A stretch of DNA of 64,000 bases from UTCFX2 sp963827155 (lineage in GTDB: Bacteria > Chloroflexota > Anaerolineae > Anaerolineales > UBA4823). Of this stretch, positions 17,156 to 25,664 are shown piece after piece. The stretch's first letter is position 1. Every line of letters starts with the position of its first letter. The translations under genes and the position numbers were made by a program. Under the pieces are notes generated by a model that worked only from the letters and a program-made list of their open reading frames with translations, did no database searches and had not been told where the DNA came from. The stretch lies in contig CAWGZV010000002.1 in assembly GCA_963827155.1 (NCBI GenBank), forward strand, positions 2,666,001 through 2,730,000. The letters run 5' to 3'.

Positions 17156-18136
17156 ATGCAATTCAAGAAACATCTCCCCCTCGCGCCGATCCTGGCAGGC
17201 TTGCTCCTGCTGATTGGCGTAATCTTGCTGCGGCAAGCATCACCCGCAAACGCCCAATGCGGTTCTCAGGCATCTTCCTGCAAAAACTGCCACGAGACGC
17301 AGGCGAAAGACCCGGTCAACGCTGACGGCACCGACTGGCATGTCAGCCACGCCTTTGGAGATTTCTGCTATCTCTGCCACGCAGGCAACAACCAAAGCAT
17401 GGACCAAGATCAAGCCCATACCGGAATGGTCGATCCTATGTCTGATGTACAGGCAGCCTGCGGGAGCTGCCATCCGAACGACCTGATGGAGAAGGCAGGC
17501 ATCTATGCGGCGACATTGGGGGTGGAAGCCGGGACGGGAGGCGGAGCCAGCGCAGCCCCGTCAGGAGGATCAGGCGGATCCGGCGGATCAGGAGGATCCG
17601 GCGGTGAAACTGGAGGAGATAGCGGAAGCGAAGCTGGCAGTGAGGCCGGCAGCAGCGCCGTAAATCCTCCCGCCGAATCATCCCAGGGAGCACTGGTGGT
17701 CGATTCCGGCGAGGTGGTCGATTACAGCCTGCAGTACGATGAAACAGTGCTAGGGATGGTAACGATCAACTGGGGGAACGTGATCCTGTGGGTAATCATC
17801 CTGGGGATTGCGGTGGGCGGTGGAATTTTCATATACTGGAACGAGCGCAGGCTGAAGGGCCAACCGATGTTTGGGGGAGGAGCAATGAGCACGGTGACTG
17901 CCGAGGTCGAAGCACCGGTCGTCGAAGGATACAGCGCTGAGGTGACCAGCCTGCTGCCGATGATCGCGAAGCTCAATCCGCAGGGCATCCACGCGCTGAA
18001 AAAGATCCTGGCAAGGCCGGACCAGGCGAACGAGCTGCTACTTAGCGTCTCGAGGTTGGACCCTGAGCTGGTCCAGCGGCTGCGGGCGCTCGATCGGGAT
18101 TCGCGGGCGCTGCTGATCGCGGCGGTTGGCGATTAA
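17156..18136 (+). CDS. Membrane-anchored triheme cytochrome c with Gly/Ser linker
   Basis: 326 residues. A signal peptide (about 1-33, ending ANA) leads to a small extracytoplasmic domain with three c-heme motifs: CKNCH (42-46), CYLCH (71-75) and CGSCH (102-106). A low-complexity Gly/Ser/Glu linker follows (about 126-178), then a TM helix (about 209-228) and a ~98-residue cytoplasmic tail without known motifs. The topology suggests an electron carrier tethered at the outer face next to the molybdoenzyme complex encoded downstream. I do not recognise the tail. It is the first structural gene after the ArsR regulator, 40 bases away. Confidence 0.82.
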   Translation: MQFKKHLPLAPILAGLLLLIGVILLRQASPANAQCGSQASSCKNCHETQAKDPVNADGTDWHVSHAFGDFCYLCHAGNNQSMDQDQAHTGMVDPMSDVQAACGSCHPNDLMEKAGIYAATLGVEAGTGGGASAAPSGGSGGSGGSGGSGGETGGDSGSEAGSEAGSSAVNPPAESSQGALVVDSGEVVDYSLQYDETVLGMVTINWGNVILWVIILGIAVGGGIFIYWNERRLKGQPMFGGGAMSTVTAEVEAPVVEGYSAEVTSLLPMIAKLNPQGIHALKKILARPDQANELLLSVSRLDPELVQRLRALDRDSRALLIAAVGD

Positions 18137-18191
18137 TGGCTGCATCTGGCTGATAAACAAACAACATTCTCATCCTGTGGAGAAATCAACT

Positions 18192-18725
18192 ATGAATTGG
18201 GTCAAAACGCAAATCCAAAAAGAACTCTGGTCTCCTTATTCTGCCGGGATCTTGCTTGGGATTGTCGGCGTGCTGGCAGTGTGGATCAGCAACAACCTGC
18301 TGGGCGCTTCGGGAGCATTCGAGAACCTGGCCGGGATTATCGGCAAGGCGATCGCACCGAAGGTCTTCAATATCATGTACTTCAATTTCATCATGCCGGC
18401 AGCTATCACCTGGGGGGTTATTCTGCTGGTAGGGATCTTCTTCGGCGGGACGCTGGGCGCGATCAGCAGCAAGACCTGGAAGATCACAACCAAAGGCGAC
18501 GCGCAGTGGCAGAAGATTTTCGGGCCGCAGACCTGGAAGCGATGGGTGATCGGCTTCCTGGGGGCGATCGTTCTGCAGTTCGGAGCGGGGATCGCAGGCG
18601 GCTGCACGAGCGGGCTGGCGATCTCGGGGGGGATGCTGCTGGCTCCGGCGGCTTTCCTGTTCATCGGAGGGATGTTCATGTCAGGCATCCTGACCGCATT
18701 GGTAATCTATCGAAAGAATTATTAA
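18192..18725 (+). CDS. YeeE/YedE-family sulfur transporter, first half
   Basis: A 177-residue protein with about four to five TM helices, containing the family signature G-G-C-T-S-G-L-A-I-S-G (about residues 136-146). YeeE/YedE proteins (for example TsuA, a thiosulfate importer with essential cysteines; two-gene PmpA/PmpB versions also exist) move thiosulfate or sulfane sulfur across the membrane. Here the family is split into two genes, and this one keeps its cysteine. The ATG at 18192 has GGAGAAA upstream. The second half starts 107 bases downstream, and both lie between a cytochrome and a sulfur-type molybdoenzyme. Confidence 0.87.
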   Translation: MNWVKTQIQKELWSPYSAGILLGIVGVLAVWISNNLLGASGAFENLAGIIGKAIAPKVFNIMYFNFIMPAAITWGVILLVGIFFGGTLGAISSKTWKITTKGDAQWQKIFGPQTWKRWVIGFLGAIVLQFGAGIAGGCTSGLAISGGMLLAPAAFLFIGGMFMSGILTALVIYRKNY

Positions 18726-18832
18726 TCATCCTTGCCATCCATGTCCAGCCGGGTTGGATATCTGTCGTGCAGTCCAATGACCGGCAGAAACAAGCCGGCG
18801 GATGGACCGAAGGGCAAAATGGAGAACAAAAA

Positions 18833-19387
18833 ATGACAACCTATATCACGGCATTGATCATCGGCATCTTGTTCGGCTTCTCATTGAACAAGGCCGGGCT
18901 GACACGATACTCAAAAATCGTAAACGTATTCCGGTTAACCGATATGAGCGTGCTCAAGTTCATGATGACGGCGCTGGTCGTTTCGATGAGCGGATTGTAT
19001 GTGCTGCGCGGCCTCGGAATGATAACCTTTCCGCGCATCCCTGAAACCTATATCGCCGGCAATCTGCTCGGAGGCCTGATCTTCGGGGTGGGGATGGCGC
19101 TCACCGGTTACTGACCGGGCACCTGCGCCGCCGGGAGCGGCGAAGGTAAACTTGATTATCTGATCCCTGGAATGCTGGGCTTTCTGGTCGGTGGCGCCAT
19201 TTTTGGATTGGCCTATGAGCAGGTGTTCCCCCAGATCCAAAAACTGGCAAATATCGGGAATGTCGTCGTCCCAGACCTTTGGCACCTGAACCCCTACCTG
19301 ACTGTGCTGGCGTTCGGCTTGATCAGCATCTTGCTTTTCTACCTGATCGACCGGGCTGGAATGCACCGAAAGAAATCATTGGATTAA
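18833..19387 (+). CDS. YeeE/YedE-family sulfur transporter, second half; probable selenoprotein (in-frame TGA = Sec94)
   Basis: 184 residues if read through, with about four TM helices. The segment around the internal TGA (19112-19114) is A-L-T-G-Y-[TGA]-P-G-T-C-A-A-G. In the family this is G-Y-C-P-G-T, where the cysteine is one of the residues needed for sulfur transport. The frame is unchanged on both sides: residues 95-184 continue as a normal YeeE C-terminal half (GKLDYLIPGMLGFLVGGAIFG, LLFYLIDRAGM) to TAA at 19385. A SECIS-like hairpin begins six bases after the TGA. As a stop, the TGA would remove half the protein. Sec in a sulfur or selenium permease pore is, to my knowledge, unusual. 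Confidence 0.82.
19121..19147 (+). promoter_or_regulatory. SECIS-like hairpin in the yeeE-type mRNA
   Basis: ACCT (19121-19124) pairs with AGGT (19144-19147). After one G-A mismatch, CGCCGC (19126-19131) pairs with GCGGCG (19137-19142) around a five-base loop CGGGA (19132-19136). The loop starts 17 bases after the TGA, within the 16-37 base window I know for bacterial SECIS elements, and has G in the second loop position. The layout mirrors the hairpin after the rhodanese TGA. Confidence 0.68.
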
Positions 19388-19428
19388 GTACAAAACGCGA
19401 TTTAGGCGGAAGATGAAAGGCAGTGAGT

Positions 19429-21602
19429 ATGCCGGCAACGAATTTGACAAGACGTGATTTCTTGAAGTTAGGCAGCGGCGCGGCAGCGGCGGCAGCAGCG
19501 ACTTCGTTCATCCCACCCAAAGCCAGCCGGGCTGCAGCGATCCTCGCGAGCCGCGATCCAAATGGCGACGGCTATGTGCCGACGATGTGCGAAATGTGCG
19601 TCTGGCGGTGCGGCGTTCTGGCTAAGATCGACGAAGATCGAGTCGTCAAGCTGGAGGGGAATCCCGACCACCCACACTCAAAGGGGAGGCTGTGCGCACG
19701 CGGTCAATCTGGACTGCTGAACACTTACGACCCCGACCGAGTGCTCACACCGTTGATCCGGGTCGGCAAGCGCGGGGAAGGGAAATTCCGGAAAGCCTCA
19801 TGGGAGGAAGCGTTGGATATCGTCGCCGAGAAGATGCTGAAGATCCAAAAGAGCTATGGACCTGAGGCGATGGTCTTCTCCTCAACGCACAACCTTTCAC
19901 AAACCCAGTTTGAAAACTTGCTATACGGGTACGGCTCGCCGAACTACGGAACACAGCGCAGCCTGTGCTTCAATGCGATGATCGTGGCGAACGTGATGAC
20001 CTACGGGATGGAAGAACCCGGGCGCGATTACAGCCAGTTGAGATATATCTTGCTCACCGGGCGGAACCTGATGGAGGCGATCTCAACCTCCGAGACCTCC
20101 GAGCTGGTGGATGCCATCGCGAATGGGGCGAAAGTCGTCTACCTGGACCCGCGCTTCACAAAAACCGCCTCTAAGGCGAGCGAATGGTGCCCGATCCGAC
20201 CTGGCACCGACCTGGCTTTCCACCTGGCGTTGATCCAGGTGATCATCATCCGAGAACAGGTACAACCAGGAATTTGTATCTCAATACACGACCGGTTTTG
20301 ATCCGCTTGCGGAGGCAGTGAAGGAATATACGCCCGAATGGGCTGCACCGATCACCGGAATTGAGGCGGAAGTGATCCGCCGGATTGCGGTCGAATTCAG
20401 CGACGCCGGTCCGCAAGCGCTGGCGCACAACGGTTGGCGAACCTCGAATTTTATCAACTCCTTCCCCACCGAGCGGGCAATCACGATCTTGAATGCGCTG
20501 GTCGGGAACTGGGGAACTACATTGGTTCCGGCGGCTGGAGAAGGAAGCAGCGCGCTTGGAAAGCCCCCTCAACCACCCTACCCGCGGATATCTGCGCTGC
20601 GGCTGGACGGGGTGCCCTGGAAATTCCCATTTGTTCCGCTGAAGCTGGGGATCTTCCAGCAGCTAAGAGAAGGGATCCTGGAGGGCAAGCCATACGAAGC
20701 ACACGGTTGGTTTGTCGGGAGGCAGAACCCTGTGCTTTCCCTGCCGGACCGGCAGCGGACCTTGAAGGCTTTCGGGAAAATGGACTTCATCGCGGTGATG
20801 GATATCATTATGAACGACACAGCCTGGTTTGCCGACGTTGTGCTTCCCGGAGGCTTCTTACCTGGAGCGATACGACCCGCTGCTGCCGGTTGGGAACAAG
20901 GTCTGGATCCGCCAACCGGTTATCGAACCACAGGGAGAGGCAAAGTCGGCATTGTGGATCTATAAAGAGCTCGGGAACCGGTTGGGATTGGCGGATTTCT
21001 TCCAATACACCGATGAAGAAGATTACATCCAACAGCAGCTCGCGCCAATGGGAGGGTCAATCGAGGAAATCAAACTGCACGGATACCTGGATCTGCCCAA
21101 AAGCGAGCAAAATATCTACGAGTGGAGCACGCCAAGCGGAAAAATCGAGATTTTCTCCTCGGTGCTCGAATCCGGTAAGTTCGACGCGGTGCCAAAGTGG
21201 GAAGAACCACCCCAGCCAAAACCGGGGATGTTCTACCTGCTGACCGGTAAAGTGGGCCAGCACACCCAATTTGGGACACAGAACAACCAGATGCTCGATA
21301 AGTACAGCGACGAGCCCCGGCTGTGGATGAACACCCTGGCAGCGGAGTTGCTTGGGTTGAAAGACTGGGATATGGTCGAAGCTACCAGCGAGGTCGGCAG
21401 CGTGCGGGTGCAGCTTAAGGTGACCGAATCCATCCGCCAGGACTGCGTCTATATGGCGCCTGGATATGGGCACCTTTCAAAAGGGCTGCGGACGGCATAT
21501 GGAAAAGGCGCGTCCTCTTCGGAGCTGCACGTCACATATGTAGATCCAATCAGCGGCGGGCAGGCGCTCAGCCAGACATTCGTAGCGGTGAAGAAAGCCT
21601 GA
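19429..21602 (+). CDS. Molybdopterin oxidoreductase, PsrA/PhsA-like catalytic subunit, two frameshifts
   Basis: About 724 residues. A twin-arginine signal (TRRDFLKLG) indicates export in folded form. A [4Fe-4S] site (Cys54, Cys57, Cys61, Cys89) precedes the Mo-ligand candidate Cys180 in GTQRSLCFNAM, as in polysulfide and thiosulfate reductases. Two one-base insertions split it. One is near 20247-20251; its removal gives VIISENRYNQEFVSQYTTGF. The other is CCC at 20846-20848; its removal gives VVLPEASYLERYDP. Both are probably errors. The substrate is likely a sulfur compound (polysulfide, thiosulfate or tetrathionate), judged from the adjacent YeeE genes; direction of catalysis is unknown. The Fe-S and cytochrome b subunits follow. 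Confidence 0.85.
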
Positions 21603-21654
21603 TGGGTGAAGCCAGAACGATGCCGGACCAACCCCAGGGAACACAGGAGCAAGT

Positions 21655-22441
21655 ATGCCTCAGAAACCTCGTTATGCATTTGTGATTGACGTATCGCGCT
21701 GCATCGACTGCCGGGCCTGCCTGGCGGCATGCAGCATTGAAAACCAGGTAGCCATGGACGCGACCCGGATCTGGGTGCAGGACCTGGGAGTGCAGGGCGC
21801 CTTCCCGGACTTGAAGCGAACCTTCGTCCCCTATAACTGCATGCACTGCGATCATCCCCCATGCGTGGAAGTATGCGTAAGCTCGGCTACTTTCAAAGAC
21901 CCGGAAAGCGGCCTGGTGCTTGTGGACCAGGATGCCTGCATTGGCTGCGGTTTCTGCGTGGATGCCTGCCCTTACAACGTCCGCTACCTGGACAGCACAC
22001 GCGGGGTGGTGGATAAGTGCAACGCCTGCCAGCAGCGGCTGGAGGCAGGCTTGAAGCCGGCCTGTGTGGCAACATGCGTCGGACAAAGCCGGCTGTTCGG
22101 CGACCTGAACGACCCCAATTCGGAGGCATCCAAAGCCCTGCAGAACGCTCGTTCGATCACCCGGCTAGATTACGAGAAAGACGGCAGTCGATACCGATCC
22201 CAACATTTTCTATATCAACGTGCCGGAGACCGAATTGATCGAAATGCCGGGCAGCGAACAGCAACCGCTGGTCTCTCAGAGCGGAGTGCTGCCGCGCGAC
22301 CCTGCCTACAGCATTGCGGAAACTGGATGGAAGAAAGTGGTCGCCCCGCTGGTGCTGGCCGGGATTGGAGCGTCTTTCCTGGTGCAGGCGACTTTCTTCA
22401 CCAAACAGCTCATTGAAGGCGAGAAGGAATTCGAGGAGTAA
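21655..22441 (+). CDS. Four-cluster ferredoxin subunit (PsrB/NrfC type) with C-terminal TM helix, one frameshift
   Basis: About 262 residues. The N-terminal ~190 contain four [4Fe-4S] motifs: CIDCRACLAAC, CMHCDHPPCVEVC, CIGCGFCVDACPYN and CNACQQRL...CVATC, the usual arrangement of PsrB/DmsB/NrfC electron-transfer subunits. After an extra G at 22183-22184 is removed, the frame continues as KDAVDTDPNIFYINVPETE and ends with a TM helix (VAPLVLAGIGASFLVQATFF). Without the correction the tail turns to nonsense after residue ~180. AGGAG precedes the ATG. It links the Mo subunit to the cytochrome b subunit, which starts 3 bases after its stop. Confidence 0.85.
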
Positions 22442-22444
22442 GCT

Positions 22445-23242
22445 ATGAGCGGCTATCACAATATCCCTCTGGAAGAGCGTAAAAAGCTGCGCCAGAAGAT
22501 GTATAAGAAGCACAACCTGGCGAACATCCTGACCCACTGGTTCAATGTGGCGATCTGGCTGCTCTTGCTGCCAACCGGGATCGCGATCCTGAGCTCTCCC
22601 ACGCTGGGCTTGAGCCCGGTTTGGATGCAGGAGCTCTTTCGGAATTTATTCGGAAGCACGGCAAGCCTGATCCAGTTCCACTATACCCTCGGGCTGCTGT
22701 GGATCTTTGTGCTGAGCTTCAACATTCTGCTTGGCTTTCGAAGATACTTTGTGCCTTTTGCGGCAACCCGTATGCTGATGGATAAAGACGATATCGAATG
22801 GATGAAGGTCAAGCCGCTGCAAATGCTGGGCTTTATGAAGGGGCGCGAGCTGCCCCCGCAGGATGCCTACAACGCCGGACAGAAGATCTATATGTATGTG
22901 GTCATCCTGGGAACGATCGGGATTATGGCGAGCGGGGTGGTGATGACCTTTCATACGATCTTTCCACCGCTGCTGAAGCAGATCGCCCAGCCGATCCATT
23001 GGCTCTCGGTGTTTGGGATCGTGGCGGGGCTGATCATCCACGTCTATATGGGGGCGGTCTTCCCGGAGGAAAAAGAGGCTTTCTTCTCGATGTTCAGCGG
23101 GAAGGTATCGGCGTGGTATGCGCGCGCCCATCACGAGAAGTGGTATAACGAAAAACTGAAGGAAGAATTGGCGTGGGAAGACCGGGTAACCGAAGAAGCG
23201 GCGCAGGCGGCACATCCGGCAGAATCCCCTGCGGCGGACTGA
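22445..23242 (+). CDS. Cytochrome b subunit (FdnI/cytochrome b561-like) of the molybdoenzyme
   Basis: A 265-residue membrane protein with four main TM helices. Heme-ligand candidates are in NILTHWFN, IQFHYTLGLLW, MTFHTIF and IIHVYMG, typical of formate-dehydrogenase-gamma or cytochrome b561 quinone-reactive subunits. The N-terminus and the Glu/Ala-rich C-terminal tail are cytoplasmic by charge. It would exchange electrons between the (mena)quinone pool and the Fe-S subunit encoded 3 bases upstream. A strong terminator follows, closing the operon that begins at the ArsR gene. Confidence 0.83.
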   Translation: MSGYHNIPLEERKKLRQKMYKKHNLANILTHWFNVAIWLLLLPTGIAILSSPTLGLSPVWMQELFRNLFGSTASLIQFHYTLGLLWIFVLSFNILLGFRRYFVPFAATRMLMDKDDIEWMKVKPLQMLGFMKGRELPPQDAYNAGQKIYMYVVILGTIGIMASGVVMTFHTIFPPLLKQIAQPIHWLSVFGIVAGLIIHVYMGAVFPEEKEAFFSMFSGKVSAWYARAHHEKWYNEKLKEELAWEDRVTEEAAQAAHPAESPAAD

Positions 23243-23276
23243 TCGATCGGTATTGAGATAGAACTAATTTGAGCTT

Positions 23277-23314
23277 CGACCGGGGCGATTCGCGAGGACC
23301 CGGTCGTTTTTTTT
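23277..23314 (+). terminator. Rho-independent terminator of the molybdoenzyme operon
   Basis: CGACCGGG (23277-23284) pairs perfectly with CCCGGTCG (23299-23306) and is followed directly by eight T residues (23307-23314). It lies 35 bases after the cytochrome b stop and abuts the end of the convergent modA gene. Confidence 0.88.
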
Positions 23315-24182
23315 ATTTTGGCGTCAAGAAGTTGTATTTAATAAGCACTTTTTGACCTGCTGGGGAGAGGACAAGGTCTATAAATGCTCCCGCCAGATCA
23401 GGATTCAACCTATCACTCACCGCAGCAATCGGATAGGCGGCAACAACATTCAATGCATCTGGTATTTCCAACTTATCGACTTTCCCTGAAGCTTCCTGGC
23501 TGATGTCACTCAAATATACAATGCCTGCATCGGCTTCTCCGAGAATTACCTTCGTCAGCACGGCTTTTACATTCTCTTCGTAAGAAACAATGTTTTTCAG
23601 GACATCGTCTTTAAACGTACTGCCAAAGGCCGGGTCTTCAGCGGCTTTATCCAAGAATTCTAAGGTGTACAGCCCGGCGGGAACTGCAGAAGCGGCGAGA
23701 TCGAGCTTTATCCCGGGTTTTGCCAGGTCTTTCAGGGTTTTTATTCCGGCTGGGTTATCCTTTGGGACGATGACCACCAATCGATTATTCGCAAATATCT
23801 GGGCTGCTCCTTGAGCTACCCGACCGGAGGCAACCGCAGCATCCATATATTTCTGGCTGGCACTGGCAAATACATCCGCCGGAACACCCTGCTCGAGCTG
23901 TTGGGCGAGCTGTTGGGATCCGGCGAAGCTGAAGACAACCCTGACCCCCGGATTCTGAGCCTCAAACAACTTCCCAAGCTCTGTGAACGGCTCGATCAGG
24001 GAAGCCGCAGCCAGAACCGTGATGGTTTTATTTTCGGACGCTTGTTGGGAGGACGCCGTCTTTGCAGCCGTCTCGGTTTCAGGCGGCGCGGTAGAGGCAA
24101 CAGGGGAACTCTGGGGAGTGCAGGCGGCACTGACAAGAATGATGGACAAAATCGCTAAAGTATGAAAATTAGGACGCGCCAC
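23313..24182 (-). CDS. modA: Molybdate ABC transporter substrate-binding lipoprotein
   Basis: A 289-residue solute-binding protein with a lipoprotein signal (ILVSAAC, Cys21) and a Pro/Ser/Thr-rich linker. The ModA fold has the motifs ITVLAAASLIEPFTELGKLFE, FSFAGSQQLAQQLEQGVPADVFASA and EADAGIVYLSD. The Ser residues in AAASL and AGSQQL are the usual oxyanion-contacting positions. Molybdate or tungstate capture would serve the MoeA genes and the molybdoenzyme in this window. No ModB or ModC is present here, so the permease must be encoded elsewhere or the protein acts with another transporter. Confidence 0.9.
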   Translation of the reverse strand: MARPNFHTLAILSIILVSAACTPQSSPVASTAPPETETAAKTASSQQASENKTITVLAAASLIEPFTELGKLFEAQNPGVRVVFSFAGSQQLAQQLEQGVPADVFASASQKYMDAAVASGRVAQGAAQIFANNRLVVIVPKDNPAGIKTLKDLAKPGIKLDLAASAVPAGLYTLEFLDKAAEDPAFGSTFKDDVLKNIVSYEENVKAVLTKVILGEADAGIVYLSDISQEASGKVDKLEIPDALNVVAAYPIAAVSDRLNPDLAGAFIDLVLSPAGQKVLIKYNFLTPK

Positions 24183-24264
24183 GATTGTCTCCTTTGATCA
24201 AACCCGAGTTGGATCGGATCTAATCATTCCCCCTTATTGATGCAGGATTGTTTGGGACTTAAAG

Positions 24265-25449
24265 TTAGCCGAGCAGAATTTCCCCAGCCAACCTGGAAGG
24301 GACCAGGGCGGATTGCTGGAGCTCAACAAGACGCTTTGCCATAAATTGATGCACTTCACGGCGACGAGAGAGCAAACCCGAGAGCATTTCGATCGTCCGC
24401 TCGGGGGAGGCGCTGGCTTCATCCAGGATAAAATCTGAGAGCCCCATCGCCTGCATGATCCCGGCATGTTTGGGAGCAAAGGCATACATCATCACCGGGC
24501 AGCCGGCAATCATCGAAGTCACACTGCCGTGAACACGGGCGACAAAGCTGGCTGCGCACTGAGCATAGACGGCTGGAGCAATCCGAGGCCGGACTTCTTC
24601 ATCCACCAGGAGGGCATGCGAGCCATGGCGAGACTCCTGGATAATCCGACGGGCTGCGATCCGGTCGTCATCTGGAGACACGGTATTCATTGGCAGGAGC
24701 AAAGGCTGGTAGCCCTGATCATAAAGCCAATCCAAAGCAGCAGAGAAACAGGCGACTTTCTGATCGAACTCTTCCTGGCTCTTGACGTTATAGTGGGTTT
24801 GAGCGTCGCCATCTCGGCCGCGGAATGTGCGCGGTGTCAGGGCAACCAGCGGTCTCTCCGGCTCACGCAAACCGGCTCTGGAAATCAGCTCTAAACCAGA
24901 TTCAGCACCGGCAGGTTCCAAACAGAATACAGGATCAGCCGCCAGATGGATTTCCTTGGTGACACCGCAGCGCTCAAACAACCGGCGGGTGTGCTCGTCT
25001 CGATAGGTGATTGCAGCAGCGCCGTTCAGAACCCAGCCGAACAGGCGCATCGCGATCCGATCTTGAACGATCTGGCTGGAGACAGTCCAGGTCATATAAG
25101 GCGTGCGCGCAAGCCTGGCGAGGCCAAATAAGGTCGCGATGGCGAATAGATGATCTTTTTCTTCATAGAAAGGCGCACCGCCGCCTAAAACAAATAGATC
25201 GCAGGCAGCTACCGTTTTAAGGACTTGAGGGAACTGATAGATGTTATGGAGAACCTCGAATTTCCAGCGCGATTCCACCTGGGTGTAATTAAGCACATGC
25301 TCGGGATTTGCGGTAAAGACCGTGAAGCGGACGGACCCGACTTCCGCACCCAGCAGGTCTGCAATCGTGAGCAGGAGCGCCTGGTCCCCAACATTTCTAC
25401 TGCCGTACCAAGCTCCCCACAACGCGATATGTTTTGTTTTTTGAGTCAT
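24265..25449 (-). CDS. Polysaccharide pyruvyl transferase family protein
   Basis: A 394-residue protein of the CsaB/WcaK superfamily. The N-terminus GAWYGSRNVGDQALL is the glycine-rich NxGD motif, and the C-terminal half carries FVARVHGSVTSMIAGCPVMMYAFAPKH, the family's R-x-H and G-x-P region. Characterised members transfer pyruvate from PEP to cell-wall or exopolysaccharide sugars. Others in the family have unknown acceptors. It is followed by a second family member at 27697-28866 on the same strand, with a divergent membrane protein gene between them, in what looks like an envelope glycan cluster. Confidence 0.82.
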   Translation of the reverse strand: MTQKTKHIALWGAWYGSRNVGDQALLLTIADLLGAEVGSVRFTVFTANPEHVLNYTQVESRWKFEVLHNIYQFPQVLKTVAACDLFVLGGGAPFYEEKDHLFAIATLFGLARLARTPYMTWTVSSQIVQDRIAMRLFGWVLNGAAAITYRDEHTRRLFERCGVTKEIHLAADPVFCLEPAGAESGLELISRAGLREPERPLVALTPRTFRGRDGDAQTHYNVKSQEEFDQKVACFSAALDWLYDQGYQPLLLPMNTVSPDDDRIAARRIIQESRHGSHALLVDEEVRPRIAPAVYAQCAASFVARVHGSVTSMIAGCPVMMYAFAPKHAGIMQAMGLSDFILDEASASPERTIEMLSGLLSRRREVHQFMAKRLVELQQSALVPSRLAGEILLG

Positions 25450-25664
25450 TCAGGCGCGAAACTCCCTGTTTAGTTTTTTCTATTGATTTGCGATTGGTTT
25501 GTAAACACAAAACATTGTGATTGGAAAAGCCGATCGGGATTTGATTGTAGCATAAAAATCAGGCGGGATCGAGTTCGGAAAAAACGGTCTGATATAATGA
25601 CCGAGGCGTTGGGCGTGATCAGCGATTTCAGGTTCTGATCACGCAAAGGACAAACCCTGCCGAG

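Noticed and set aside
17560..17630. GGATCC-like repeats in the cytochrome gene as an inserted repeat element
   Set aside because: The reading frame is kept and it encodes a Gly/Ser linker, common between a heme head and a membrane anchor.
13593..19114. TGA reassigned to Trp or Gly (alternative genetic code)
   Set aside because: Many genes in the window end properly at TGA (for example the sigma-54 activator, cobC, moeA). The two recoded sites are both conserved Cys positions.
20247..22190. Further selenocysteine sites in the Mo enzyme or Fe-S subunit
   Set aside because: Their breaks are frameshifts, not in-frame TGA, and the Mo-ligand candidate and cluster ligands are ordinary Cys codons.
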